From: an uncultured Prevotella sp.
Lineage (GTDB): Bacteria > Bacteroidota > Bacteroidia > Bacteroidales > Bacteroidaceae
Reading direction: 5' to 3'
Assembly (NCBI GenBank): GCA_900770395.1
Contig: CAAGKM010000014.1
Coordinates: forward strand, 1-64,000
DNA: 64,000 nt
The translations under genes were made by a program, and so were the position numbers. Below, one piece after another: positions 34,684-44,019 of this stretch (its first letter is position 1; each line of letters opens with the position of its first letter). The notes beneath the pieces were generated by a model that saw nothing but the letters and a program-made list of their open reading frames with translations, ran no database searches and was not told the DNA's origin.

Positions 34684-35358
34684 TTACTCAAGAAGGTCCG
34701 GACGCAACTGCCGAGTACGCTCCATCGCCTGATCCATTTCCCATTGCTTAATCTTCGCCTCATTACCGCTGAGCAGTATCTCGGGAACCTTCCATCCCTT
34801 ATAGTCAGCTGGACGAGTGTAGATAGGCGCCGACAGCATATCATCCTGAAAACAGTCGCTCAATGCGCTTTGCTCGTCACCTATCACGCCTGGCACAATG
34901 CGCACAATGGCATCTGCCATCACCGCAGCAGCAAGCTCGCCGCCAGTGAGCACATAGTCACCGATGCTTATCTCACGGGTGATGAGATGCTCACGGATGC
35001 GGTGGTCAATACCTTTATAATGACCGCAAAGAATGATAAGATTGCCCTTCAGCGACAGGTCGTTGGCTATGTGCTGGTCGAACTTCTCTCCGTCGGGCGA
35101 TGTGTATATCACCTCATCGTAGTCACGCTCAGCCTTCAGAGCACTGATGGCACGGTCGATAGGCTCGCACTGCATCACCATTCCGGCAAAGCCTCCGTAT
35201 GGATAGTCATCCACACGCTTCCATTTGTCGGTTGTATAGTCACGCAGATTGTGAAGATGTACCTCTGCCAGACCTTTTTTTTGCGCTCGCGCAACAATTG
35301 ACTCGTTGACAAAGCCCTCAAGCATCTCGGGCAGGACTGTTATGATGTCTATTCGCAT
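34684..35358 (-). CDS. trmD: tRNA (guanine-N1)-methyltransferase
   Basis: 224 residues, the normal TrmD length. MRIDIITVLPEMLEGFVNES at the start, YGGFAGMVMQCEPI, and SIGDYVLTGGELAA, which forms the SPOUT trefoil knot binding S-adenosylmethionine. It makes m1G37 in tRNAs and prevents frameshifting. Usually next to rimM, rpsP or rplS in other phyla; here it stands between pgk and the decarboxylase genes. Confidence 0.97.
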   Translation of the reverse strand: MRIDIITVLPEMLEGFVNESIVARAQKKGLAEVHLHNLRDYTTDKWKRVDDYPYGGFAGMVMQCEPIDRAISALKAERDYDEVIYTSPDGEKFDQHIANDLSLKGNLIILCGHYKGIDHRIREHLITREISIGDYVLTGGELAAAVMADAIVRIVPGVIGDEQSALSDCFQDDMLSAPIYTRPADYKGWKVPEILLSGNEAKIKQWEMDQAMERTRQLRPDLLE

Positions 35359-35408
35359 AATTTAGCCTCAAAAAGATTATCATTAACCTTTTTATTATTA
35401 GCTGAGGA

Positions 35409-36566
35409 TTAACTGAGGAATCCAAGCAGTGCGCCCGCTGCCACAGCCGAACCGATAACTCCGGCAACGTTTGGACCCATAGCATGCATGAGCAGGAAGT
35501 TGCGGCGGTCATATTCCAAACCGAGGTTATTGCTTATTCGGGCGCTCATAGGCACGGCACTCACACCGGCATTACCGATAAGCGGATTTATCTTCTTGCC
35601 CTCAGGCAGGAACAGGTTCATCAGTTTCACGAAACATACACCGCTGGCAGTGGCAACACAGAAAGCGCAGGCACCGACAACGAAAATGAAGAGAGTGTTC
35701 CATGTGAGGAACTCGCTTGCCTGAGTGGAGCATCCCACGGTGAGACCGAGCAGCATCACAACGATATCGTTGAGGGCTGAGCCTGCAGTCTTTGCAAGAC
35801 GGGTGGTCTTGCCGCTTTCCTTCAGCAGGTTGCCGAAGAACAGCATACCGAGCAGAGGCAGACCTGAAGGCACGATGAATGTGGTGAGCAGAAGTCCGAT
35901 TATTGGGAACAGAATGCGCTCGGTCTGGCTAACCTCACGTGCAGGCTTCATGCGGATAACGCGCTCCTTCTTTGTGGTGAGCAGACGCATGATGGCTGGC
36001 TGAATGAGTGGCACAAGTGCCATATATGAATAGGCACACACGGCAATGGCACCCATGAGGTTAGGGCAAAGCTTTGATGAGAGGAATATTGCGGTAGGAC
36101 CGTCGGCGCCGCCGATGATGGCGATACCTGCAGCCTGATTAGGCTCAAAACCTAAAGCAAGAGCCACCATATAGGCACCGAAGATACCAAACTGGGCAGC
36201 CGCACCGATAAGCACAAGCTTAGGGTTGGCGATAAGCGCAGTGAAGTCGGTCATCGCACCAATGCCAAGGAACACTAATGGCGGATACCATCCCTGACGC
36301 ACTCCCTGATAGAAGATGTTGAGCACAGAATTGTCCTCATACAATCCTATCTCAAGTCCTGCATCGGCACGAAACGGAATGTTTCCCAAAATGATTCCAA
36401 GTCCGATAGGAATAAGGAGCAGCGGCTCGAAATCTTTCTTGATGGCAAGATAGATGAGCACCGCACCCACAACAATCATTATCAGGTTGCCCACAGTAGC
36501 GTTGGCAAAACCTGTATAGGTAAGAAATTCATTAAAATTTTCTACCAGAAATTGTGTAAAATCCAT
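35409..36566 (-). CDS. Na+-translocating decarboxylase, beta subunit (OadB/MmdB/GcdB family)
   Basis: 385 residues with about eleven membrane segments. Diagnostic segments: GIGAMTDFTALIANPK, IIGGADGPTAIFLSSKLCP (the conserved aspartate region of the Na+ path), NPLIGNAGVSAVPMSAR and MGPNVAGVIGSAVAAG at the end. It decarboxylates carboxybiotin and pumps Na+ outward. ATG 36566 is preferred over a longer frame. The biotin carrier and gamma subunit are encoded upstream. In this lineage the complex usually handles methylmalonyl-CoA on the way to propionate; the substrate-specific alpha subunit is not in the window. Confidence 0.93.
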   Translation of the reverse strand: MDFTQFLVENFNEFLTYTGFANATVGNLIMIVVGAVLIYLAIKKDFEPLLLIPIGLGIILGNIPFRADAGLEIGLYEDNSVLNIFYQGVRQGWYPPLVFLGIGAMTDFTALIANPKLVLIGAAAQFGIFGAYMVALALGFEPNQAAGIAIIGGADGPTAIFLSSKLCPNLMGAIAVCAYSYMALVPLIQPAIMRLLTTKKERVIRMKPAREVSQTERILFPIIGLLLTTFIVPSGLPLLGMLFFGNLLKESGKTTRLAKTAGSALNDIVVMLLGLTVGCSTQASEFLTWNTLFIFVVGACAFCVATASGVCFVKLMNLFLPEGKKINPLIGNAGVSAVPMSARISNNLGLEYDRRNFLLMHAMGPNVAGVIGSAVAAGALLGFLS

Positions 36567-36605
36567 GATTAGTATATTATATTTAAAATATGTAAGCAAG
36601 ATGTT

Positions 36606-37058
36606 TTATCCTATAGTGACAAGCACGGCTCCCTCCATTACAGAGTCACCCTGACTGACTGCCACCGATGTAATTGTACCGTCACACTCTGCCTCGATGT
36701 TGTTCTGCATCTTCATTGCCTCAAGCACGACAACCACATCGCCAGTCTTCACGGCATCGCCCACCTTGACGTTGACACCGTTGATAGTGCCTGGCAGAGG
36801 AGCCTTGACTGGAGTGCCACTACCTGCCTGAACAGGAGCAGGCTGTGCGGGAGCAGGAGCTGTGCCCACAACCGGAGCTGCAACCGGACGTACAACCTCA
36901 ACCTTTGGCTTGACAATAGCATTGGCTGGACTGATGGGCTGTTTCATCTCAACCTCAAAATCAATGCCGTTGACATTCACCTTTGCAACATTTCCCTCAA
37001 CTTCTACAATCTCAACATCATAGTCTACACCTTGTACTTTATATTGATACTTATTCAT
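36606..37058 (-). CDS. Biotin carboxyl carrier subunit of the Na+ decarboxylase
   Basis: 150 residues: an N-terminal domain (MNKYQYKVQGVDYDVEIVEV), a Pro/Ala-rich flexible linker (VAAPVVGTAPAPAQPAPVQA), and a biotinyl domain with EAMKMQN, whose lysine (about K116) carries biotin. It moves CO2 from the carboxyltransferase to the membrane subunit. ATG 37058 fits the family; the longer frame has no similarity. It lies 39 bases upstream of the beta-subunit start. Confidence 0.93.
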   Translation of the reverse strand: MNKYQYKVQGVDYDVEIVEVEGNVAKVNVNGIDFEVEMKQPISPANAIVKPKVEVVRPVAAPVVGTAPAPAQPAPVQAGSGTPVKAPLPGTINGVNVKVGDAVKTGDVVVVLEAMKMQNNIEAECDGTITSVAVSQGDSVMEGAVLVTIG

Positions 37059-37136
37059 TTTTGCTTTCTTTTTTATGTTATGAAATGATTTGTTGTTTTT
37101 ACAGAATGACTTATATCCGTTATTCATTATTTGAGT

Positions 37137-38108
37137 TTAGTCAACCACCTCTGGGAATGGGGTTATCTGGAGAACCTCACTGTTCCACTCTGTGTGATGA
37201 TGCTTGATTGTGATTACACCGCTCTCCACATCGTGGACATCATCCTGATACTGCTTCAGCGCCATTGAAATCACAGCAATGTAGATTTCCTTGTCGATAC
37301 CCTTCGACTTTAAGCCGTCCTGAAGCACCACTCCTGTCTTATGACCAATCTCTACGGTCTTCTCCACAGTCTTGACACCCACCTTCACCGGCTGAATCTT
37401 AGCCACGGAGTGACGTGTGCGCATGAAAAGTCCAAAGAAATAGAAGAACACGAAAAGCAGCGCAAGACAGAAGAACACAATGCCCATGGCAAGCACAGTG
37501 ATACCCAAGCCATACGGGTCTTCACGCTTGAGCTTGGCAATCTTCGACTCCGCTACCTTAATGTAGTTCGAGATACAGGGAGTTACGGCATCCTCGGTCT
37601 TGACCTCCCACGCTCCTACTCCATCATCATGACGTGCATACGAGGTGTTGACAGCAAGCACCGGCACAGTCACGGAGTCAATAAGGTCAACGCCATTGCC
37701 GTTGTAAAGCGCAATCCACACAGCCTTCTGTTCGTTGACAGGCACACTGAGGTGAGCCTTGCCCTTTGCGGGGGTACTGTTGAGGAAAAGCAACAAATGC
37801 TGGCGTGCAGTAAGATTGGTACGAGGGTCACCGCTCGGGATAATGCTCATACGCTTGATACGCTCCGGCACACTCATGTTCTTGTCAAGCACAGAACGGT
37901 CTGTGGTGACATACATTCCACGGATATTGTAGGTGGTGTGCGAAGAGTTTACAATCTCCAACCACGCACCGCAATGTCCGTATTCGTCCTGAAAGTTGGC
38001 TGTATTGTTGGTCATAACCTCATTAAGCCTTATGCTTTCCTGCATTTGGGCATTTACCGAGGTAGCCGTAGCCAACATACTGCATAGCAGTAGTCCGATT
38101 TTATTCAT
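37137..38108 (-). CDS. OadG-type gamma subunit with N-terminal lamin-tail-like domain
   Basis: 323 residues. A signal peptide (about 1-20), then a lamin-tail-like beta domain (SIRLNEVMTNNTANF, GAWLEIVNSSHTTYNIRGMY, HLLLFLNSTPAKGKAHLSVP), a single membrane helix near 200-225 (LGITVLAMGIVFFCLALLFV), and a cytoplasmic tail. The helix region is the OadG core that tethers the alpha and beta subunits. Bacteroidetes OadG proteins commonly carry this extra periplasmic domain. It is 78 bases upstream of the biotin-carrier gene, forming a gamma-biotin-beta operon. Confidence 0.85.
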   Translation of the reverse strand: MNKIGLLLCSMLATATSVNAQMQESIRLNEVMTNNTANFQDEYGHCGAWLEIVNSSHTTYNIRGMYVTTDRSVLDKNMSVPERIKRMSIIPSGDPRTNLTARQHLLLFLNSTPAKGKAHLSVPVNEQKAVWIALYNGNGVDLIDSVTVPVLAVNTSYARHDDGVGAWEVKTEDAVTPCISNYIKVAESKIAKLKREDPYGLGITVLAMGIVFFCLALLFVFFYFFGLFMRTRHSVAKIQPVKVGVKTVEKTVEIGHKTGVVLQDGLKSKGIDKEIYIAVISMALKQYQDDVHDVESGVITIKHHHTEWNSEVLQITPFPEVVD

Positions 38109-38190
38109 TACTGTTAGCTAAATTTATTAAAGTTGTATTTATTAATTATTTCTTTTTTCATTATCAGCATTCTGCGTAATATGCAAAACT

Positions 38191-39873
38191 TTATCCACAT
38201 GCAAGCAGAACCACAACCTGTGCCACAAGTATTCTGAGGAACATGCTCAGAGGATACACAGTGGAATAGCCCACGGCAGGAGCCTCTTTTGAACATACTG
38301 AGTTGGCATAGGCAAGTGCTGGCGGGTCGGTATATGTACCTGCAAGCATACCCATAATAGTAAAATAGTTGAACTTGAACTTCCAGCGTGCCAGTGTTCC
38401 TATTATCAATATAGGAATAATGGTGATGAGAAAGCCCGTATATACATATTTCACTCCGTCGCCAGCCACCACTGTATCCCAGAAAGTAGCTCCAGCCTTT
38501 ATTCCCACCGAGGCAAGGAACAACACCAATCCTATTTCGCGCAACATAAGGTTGGCAGAGGTTGTGGTGTAGGTCACAAGGTGTATCTTATATCCGTAAC
38601 GACCAATAAGAATGGCTATGATAAGCGGACCGCCGGCAATACCGAGTTTCATCGGCACAGGCATTCCGGGAATGGCTATTGGAAGTGAGCCGAAGATGAT
38701 GCCGACGATAATACCGATAAAGATAGTGGCAATGTTTGGAGCATCGAGACGCTTAACCTGATTGCCGAGCTTCTCCGACACGCGTGCCACCAAGTCCTCA
38801 GGACCTACCACCATCACACGGTCGCCAACCTGCAAAGCCAAATCAGGACTGGCAAACAGCTCCATTCCCTGACGGGTGACACGTGTCACATTGACACCAT
38901 AGACAGAGGAGAAGTGCATGGCGCCAAGAGTCTTGCCGTTGATGGCAGGACGGGTTACCAGCACACGCTTTGAAACCAAAGGCACATCCTGTTCCTGCCA
39001 GTCAACCTCAACTGTGTGACCGATAAATGCCACGATAGCCTCGGCGTCAGCCTCAGGACATACAATAAACACCTGGTCGCCAAGTTCAAACACAGTGTGG
39101 CGGTTAGGAATGCTCACATGACCGTCGTGAAGTATTCGGGTACATACGAAGTCACGCTTCAGAAAATCATGAATCTCTATCAGAGTGCGGCCCGCCAGAT
39201 ACTGGTTGTCCACCTGTACATGCATCATATGGGGCTTCACAGCAGCATTGCCCTTGTTGGCATCCTCAAGAGCCTGCTCTTCCTTGTCAAGCCTTACCCT
39301 GCAAATGTATCTCACGGCAATGGTTGCTCCAATAATTCCGACAACACCAAGCGGATAGGCACAGGCATAGCCTGAGGCTATCATAGGTGCATTGCCGCCG
39401 AACACTGTGCCGAGAGCCTCATTTGCGGCACCAAGACCAGGCGTGTTGGTAACGGCTCCATACATAGTGCCCACCATCATCGGCAGGTTTACAGGATTAT
39501 CTATGTCGAAGAAGATGTAATAGCATGAGAACATCACGGCAACATTGAGCAAGATTGCGCCTACAGCCAGCATATTGAGCTGGATGCCACCCTTGCCAAA
39601 ACTCTCAAAGAAGCCTGGTCCAACCTGAAGTCCAATCATGAACACAAACAGGATTAGTCCGAAATCCTGCACGAAGGTGAGGATATTTACTGGGGCCGTC
39701 AGACCTAAATGTCCTGCCAAAATTCCAGCAAAAAGCACAAAAGTGACGCCAAGAGCGATGCCGAAAAATTTAATCTTTCCCATAAGCACGCCAAGCGCTA
39801 TAACCAAAGCATAAAGTATGGCTATATGAGCCACAGATTCTGAATTAGTGAATAAAGTTAAAAACCATTCCAT
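38191..39873 (-). CDS. AspT/YidE/YbjL-family transporter with RCK_C domains
   Basis: 560 residues: about five membrane helices, two cytoplasmic RCK_C/TrkA_C-like domains (HVSIPNRHTVFELGDQVFIV; LALQVGDRVMVVGPEDLVAR), then about five to six more helices containing GTYTDPPALAYA. This duplicated layout is that of the aspartate-alanine antiporter family; YidE-like members have no proven substrate. It starts with its own promoter and lies 82 bases upstream of the gamma subunit, the place where a decarboxylase alpha subunit is often found. Confidence 0.88.
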   Translation of the reverse strand: MEWFLTLFTNSESVAHIAILYALVIALGVLMGKIKFFGIALGVTFVLFAGILAGHLGLTAPVNILTFVQDFGLILFVFMIGLQVGPGFFESFGKGGIQLNMLAVGAILLNVAVMFSCYYIFFDIDNPVNLPMMVGTMYGAVTNTPGLGAANEALGTVFGGNAPMIASGYACAYPLGVVGIIGATIAVRYICRVRLDKEEQALEDANKGNAAVKPHMMHVQVDNQYLAGRTLIEIHDFLKRDFVCTRILHDGHVSIPNRHTVFELGDQVFIVCPEADAEAIVAFIGHTVEVDWQEQDVPLVSKRVLVTRPAINGKTLGAMHFSSVYGVNVTRVTRQGMELFASPDLALQVGDRVMVVGPEDLVARVSEKLGNQVKRLDAPNIATIFIGIIVGIIFGSLPIAIPGMPVPMKLGIAGGPLIIAILIGRYGYKIHLVTYTTTSANLMLREIGLVLFLASVGIKAGATFWDTVVAGDGVKYVYTGFLITIIPILIIGTLARWKFKFNYFTIMGMLAGTYTDPPALAYANSVCSKEAPAVGYSTVYPLSMFLRILVAQVVVLLACG

Positions 39874-39896
39874 AACATACTATTAAAATTGTGGTG

Positions 39897-39928
39897 CAAA
39901 GGTAATAAAATTATTGCTTTTAATACAA
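39897..39928 (-). promoter_or_regulatory. Promoter of the transporter/decarboxylase genes
   Basis: On the minus strand: TTG (39926-39928), 21 bases, TACCTTTG (39897-39904), followed 23 bases later by the ATG at 39873. Confidence 0.7.
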
Positions 39929-40036
39929 GCTTATGCAGTTTTTTTCCATCACTTCAACCACTTTTTTCGTTTTTTTTAGAATTTTAAGTTTTCTGTATTT
40001 TTAGTTTATTTGTTTCCACATTAAATAATTTATGTA

Positions 40037-40828
40037 TTAATTGCCTATAAGCTCCATGTACAGTTTCCAGTCGTAAGTGATACGTGTGTCAATCATATAG
40101 CAGCTCACCGCTCCAGGCATACATATTGAGGTGTAAAAATGCAATCCCTCGGCATCACCATGCGAGAACTCCATCTTGTTCAAGATTGCCTTGTCAAGAA
40201 TATCCTTGGGCACAAACCTCGCATACTGCTGTTTGCGGAAATCACGCGAGAAAATCTGGCGCGAGCCGTTATATACACTCAAATGGATAATGTTGTCGTA
40301 GTAAACATTGCTCACCTCCAAGCCATCATCGTTAAGCGCATTGCCTATCACCTTGTATTTAGTAGGATTAATGGCTATATACGAATGATAGCGCTCACCT
40401 TGCCAAATGATTACCGTGTCGGTCTTCACAACACTGGAATAAACGGAGATATCTACCTTGCCCTGTTCAAAGTAACGCATATACTCACAATCATCGGTCT
40501 TGGTGTATCTCACCACATCGCCGTTCTGGTTTTTCATGCTGAACAGATGCGGTGTGAGTTTAACGACACTATACATCACATCGCCGATGTTTATTGAGTC
40601 GTCATAGACCTTGAATACCGTCGACAGACTTGTGGAATCTGGGTAGATAATAGTGTCGCCTTTGGCACGGAACGCCACGTTCTCGCTCTCGTCGAGCCAG
40701 ATGCCTTGAAGCATTTCCCTATACTCCGTGTTTTCCTGTCTTTCCTGTACCTCCAGCCCGGCTTTCGGATTACACCCAGCAAGGCATGTCACAAGTACAG
40801 CCAAAACACAGTACTTTCTCATCATCAC
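40037..40828 (-). CDS. Lipoprotein, possibly DUF4738
   Basis: 263 residues with a lipoprotein signal: hydrophobic stretch and lipobox LAGC (C19). The mature part is beta-rich (GIWLDESENVAFRAKGDTII and RYHSYIAINPTKYKVIGNAL) and suggests the DUF4738 family, which I recall but cannot verify. Three consecutive methionines make the exact start uncertain (40828 or 40822). It lies 30 bases downstream of ugd and is probably co-transcribed. Function unknown. Confidence 0.7.
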   Translation of the reverse strand: MMMRKYCVLAVLVTCLAGCNPKAGLEVQERQENTEYREMLQGIWLDESENVAFRAKGDTIIYPDSTSLSTVFKVYDDSINIGDVMYSVVKLTPHLFSMKNQNGDVVRYTKTDDCEYMRYFEQGKVDISVYSSVVKTDTVIIWQGERYHSYIAINPTKYKVIGNALNDDGLEVSNVYYDNIIHLSVYNGSRQIFSRDFRKQQYARFVPKDILDKAILNKMEFSHGDAEGLHFYTSICMPGAVSCYMIDTRITYDWKLYMELIGN

Positions 40829-40858
40829 TATACAAACTCCTATTTTACAACATATTAA

Positions 40859-42175
40859 TTATTTACCTATGCAGTGATACTCAAATCCTGCCTCTTCCAA
40901 ATCCTCTGCGTCAAAGATGTTTCTTCCATCAATCACCAATGGTCTCCTCATCTCACGCTTTATAACATTCCATGTAGGCAAGCGGAACTCTTTCCACTCA
41001 GTGAGCAGCAGCATGGCGTCAGCATCAAGCACCGCGTCATACATGTCGTTACAATAGGTAATGGTGTCACCAATCCTACGCCTACATTCATCCATAGCTA
41101 TAGGATCGTATGCCCTGACATTGCAGCCAAGTTCAAGCAGCAGTTTGATAGTCACAAGTGCAGTGCTCTCACGCATATCATCGGTCTCCGGTTTAAACGA
41201 CAGCCCCCAAAGTGCAATTGTCTTGCCAGCAAGACTCTCGCCGTTGTATGCTTTTTTAAGTTTCTCAACTAATACGCTCTTCTGACGCTCATTGACGAGT
41301 TCTACTGCTTTCAGCACTTCCATGGAATAGCCATTTTCATCAGCTGTCCTTATCAGAGCCTTCACATCCTTCGGGAAACAGCTGCCGCCGTAGCCGCAAC
41401 CTGCATAAAGGAACTTTCTTCCAATACGTGTATCAGAGCCTATGCCAGCTCGAACCATGTTCACGTCAGCTCCAACCCGCTCACACAAATTGGCGATGTC
41501 GTTCATAAACGATATACGTGTGGCGAGCATTGAGTTTGCGGCATACTTTGTCATCTCTGCCGATGGAATATCCATGAATATCACACGGAAATTATTAATA
41601 AGGAATGGTTTATAGAGTTTGGTGAGCATCTTTTTCGCACGCTCACTCTCAACCCCCACCACCACACGGTCAGGACTCATAAAGTCCTTTATGGCATTGC
41701 CTTCTTTGAGAAACTCAGGATTAGAGGCCACATCAAAATCAACACTCACACCACGCTTGTCAAGCTCCGCCTGTATTGTTGACCTCACTTTCATGGCTGT
41801 ACCAACCGGCACGGTGCTCTTTGTTACCACCACAACATATTTGTTAAGGTTCTCGCCTATGGTCTTTGCCACCTGCAACACATAACTCAAATCAGCACTT
41901 CCGTCCTCATCGGGAGGCGTGCCCACAGCCGAGAACACTATCTCCTGATTGTTGAGCACAGACGCGAGATCGGTGGTGAACTTCAGACGACCAGCCTTCA
42001 CATTCTTCACCACAAGCTCATCCAGCCCAGGTTCATATATCGGTATGTCGCCCTGCTTCAGGCGCTCTATCTTCTTTGCGTCCACATCCACACAGGTAAC
42101 ATTGGCTCCCGTATCGGCAAAACATGTACCGCTAACCAGTCCAACATACCCTGTTCCTACTATTGCTATATTCAT
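40859..42175 (-). CDS. ugd: UDP-glucose 6-dehydrogenase
   Basis: 438 residues. N-terminal Rossmann motif GTGYVGLVSG (7-16) for NAD; SAVGTPPDEDGSADLSYV and FDVASNPEFLKEGNAI are conserved; YGGSCFPKDVKALI contains the catalytic C266; the C-terminal WGLSFKPETDDMRES binds the nucleotide sugar. It oxidises UDP-glucose to UDP-glucuronate, a precursor for acidic surface glycans such as those that could be made by the locus at 800-26553. Related UDP-sugar dehydrogenases are possible alternatives. Confidence 0.95.
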   Translation of the reverse strand: MNIAIVGTGYVGLVSGTCFADTGANVTCVDVDAKKIERLKQGDIPIYEPGLDELVVKNVKAGRLKFTTDLASVLNNQEIVFSAVGTPPDEDGSADLSYVLQVAKTIGENLNKYVVVVTKSTVPVGTAMKVRSTIQAELDKRGVSVDFDVASNPEFLKEGNAIKDFMSPDRVVVGVESERAKKMLTKLYKPFLINNFRVIFMDIPSAEMTKYAANSMLATRISFMNDIANLCERVGADVNMVRAGIGSDTRIGRKFLYAGCGYGGSCFPKDVKALIRTADENGYSMEVLKAVELVNERQKSVLVEKLKKAYNGESLAGKTIALWGLSFKPETDDMRESTALVTIKLLLELGCNVRAYDPIAMDECRRRIGDTITYCNDMYDAVLDADAMLLLTEWKEFRLPTWNVIKREMRRPLVIDGRNIFDAEDLEEAGFEYHCIGK

Positions 42176-42243
42176 AATAATATTATTATAAATTCTCCTA
42201 TACCTTTAATTATTATTATAATGAAGACACCGTTCTAACCGTT

Positions 42244-42789
42244 CTATTCCGGCTCAATGTCCTTAAACGCCTTGCCATTCTCGTCTTTAGGCGATGTCAG
42301 AATCTCGTCAGCCGACATTGGCCACTCAATTGCCAGATCAGGGTCGTCATATCTTATAGATGCTTCCGACTGTGGAGCATACACATTATCAACCTTATAA
42401 GTGAATATAGCCTCATCCGACAACACAAGGAAGCCATGTGCAAAATGGCGTGGAATGAAGAATTGACGTTTATTGTCCTCACTCAGCTCCACCATCACAT
42501 GTTTGCCGTATGTAGGACTGTCTTTGCGAATGTCGACAGCCACATCAAGCACTCGTCCCTTTATCACTCTGACCAACTTTGCCTGTGAATATTCGCCACG
42601 CTGATAATGCAGACCGCGGAGCACGCCTTTCGACGACTTCGACTCATTGTCCTGCACGAATACTGTCTTTGCCACCTTCTCATCAAACTCTTGTTGGCGA
42701 TATGACTCAAAAAAATACCCACGTGCATCATCAAACACCTTTGGCTCAATTACATACGCGCCATCTATTGAAGTTTTTATATAATTCAT
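42244..42789 (-). CDS. rfbC: dTDP-4-dehydrorhamnose 3,5-epimerase
   Basis: 181 residues, the usual RmlC size. VFDDARGYFFESY, GVLRGLHYQ with the catalytic H61, VRVIKGRVLDVAVDIRKDSP, and FFIPRHFAHGFLVLSDEA are all characteristic. It converts dTDP-4-keto-6-deoxyglucose to the L-rhamnose-type intermediate. The other rml genes are not in the window. It is 68 bases upstream of ugd on the same strand, so the two sugar-nucleotide genes may be an operon. Confidence 0.96.
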   Translation of the reverse strand: MNYIKTSIDGAYVIEPKVFDDARGYFFESYRQQEFDEKVAKTVFVQDNESKSSKGVLRGLHYQRGEYSQAKLVRVIKGRVLDVAVDIRKDSPTYGKHVMVELSEDNKRQFFIPRHFAHGFLVLSDEAIFTYKVDNVYAPQSEASIRYDDPDLAIEWPMSADEILTSPKDENGKAFKDIEPE

Positions 42790-42839
42790 TTATACTGTTA
42801 TTTTATATTATTTGTATATTCATTCCAATTATTCAAGTG

Positions 42840-42847
42840 CAAATGTA
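42840..42847 (-). promoter_or_regulatory. -7 box of rfbC
   Basis: TACATTTG on the minus strand matches TAnnTTTG, about 50 bases before the rfbC start. No -33 TTG at the expected distance. Confidence 0.5.
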
Positions 42848-42908
42848 CAAACTTTTTTTTAAAGAAAAAAATGAAATCAAAAAAAACTGCACTTTTATTT
42901 GTTTTTTC

Positions 42909-42939
42909 TTGTCCACTTGAATTATTTTTCGTAACTTTG
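42909..42939 (+). promoter_or_regulatory. Promoter of the HU-CCDC81 operon, leaderless
   Basis: TTG (42909-42911), 20 bases, TAACTTTG (42932-42939). The -7 box ends five bases before the GTG start at 42945, so the mRNA should begin at or next to the start codon. Confidence 0.72.
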
Positions 42940-42944
42940 CACCC

Positions 42945-44006
42945 GTGATTCAAATCGGCAGACATATTGAAATCCTATTGTTGAGCAACGACTGTGTTAT
43001 CGTTCCAGGGCTCGGCGGTTTCGTAACGCACAAGATTAATGCGCGTTACGATGAGGATGATTGTATATTTCTGCCTCCAATACGCACGCTCGGCTTCAAC
43101 CCGCAGCTGCAAATCAACGACTCACTGCTTGTAATCTCTTATGTTGAGGCATTCGACATTTCCTATCCCGAGGCTCTCAGAATGATTGAGGCTGAGGTTG
43201 AGGAACTGAAACAAAGGCTCGCAACTGAGGGTAACTACGAGATGAACGGCATCGGAAATCTATACCTCAACAAAGAGGGAGTTGTGGTGTTCGAGCCATG
43301 CGAGGCAGGAGTACTGACTCCCGACCTTTACGCTCTCAGCTCATTTGATTTCGCGCGTTTACCAATAGAGACAACACCCGTAATTGCAAAAGAAACCGCC
43401 ATCAACACAGAGGCTGCAGAACCTGCCACGACCTCAACCATGGAGTCATCTGCGACTGAGAGTGAAGCAAATGACATCAGCAGCGACAGTGATGACGATG
43501 ACAACTATATCCACATCAGCGCCACATGGCTGAAAGCGGCTGTTACGGCTGCGGCGGCACTTCTGATAGCAATAATCCTAATATCACCTAATGAGGCAGT
43601 AAACGGCTGCTACAGCCAGATGAGCACATGGAGCACAAAGCTGATTCAGAAGCTCATACCCAAGGACACCAACACCGAAACACTGAGAATACAGCCACAG
43701 ATAAAGCCGATACCTGTGCAGAAAGCAAAAAAGGAGACAAGCATAATAAAGGCTGAGACTGCAAAGGTTATGCCGGACTGCTACACTATTGTGCTGGCAA
43801 GCTCGATAACCGAGAAAAACGCAAACAGCTACATTCAGACACTCAAGAACAAAGGCTACAACGACGCCGAGATTTACGACAACGGTCACATCATCAGAGT
43901 GGTCTACGGAAGTTTCACATCTGAGCAGGGCGCTCAGGACAGCCTGCGCAAACTCAGGGACAGCGAGGACTTCAAGGAGGCTTGGGTGCTGAATATTAAA
44001 CATTAA
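42945..44006 (+). CDS. HU-CCDC81 and SPOR domain membrane protein
   Basis: 353 residues. The N terminus (IGRHIEILLLSNDCVIVPGL followed by GGFV) is the bacterial HU-CCDC81 pair of domains, to about residue 130. A Ser/Thr/Asp-rich linker leads to one membrane helix near 194-212 and a C-terminal SPOR domain (TIVLASSITEKNANSYIQTL to the end), which binds denuded glycan strands of septal peptidoglycan. GTG 42945 fits the family start and the promoter. It would link a cytoplasmic, possibly DNA- or filament-binding, domain to the division-site wall. First gene of a three-gene operon with the FHA and nuclease-helicase genes. Confidence 0.88.
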   Translation: MIQIGRHIEILLLSNDCVIVPGLGGFVTHKINARYDEDDCIFLPPIRTLGFNPQLQINDSLLVISYVEAFDISYPEALRMIEAEVEELKQRLATEGNYEMNGIGNLYLNKEGVVVFEPCEAGVLTPDLYALSSFDFARLPIETTPVIAKETAINTEAAEPATTSTMESSATESEANDISSDSDDDDNYIHISATWLKAAVTAAAALLIAIILISPNEAVNGCYSQMSTWSTKLIQKLIPKDTNTETLRIQPQIKPIPVQKAKKETSIIKAETAKVMPDCYTIVLASSITEKNANSYIQTLKNKGYNDAEIYDNGHIIRVVYGSFTSEQGAQDSLRKLRDSEDFKEAWVLNIKH

Positions 44007-44019
44007 AACATTATCCATA

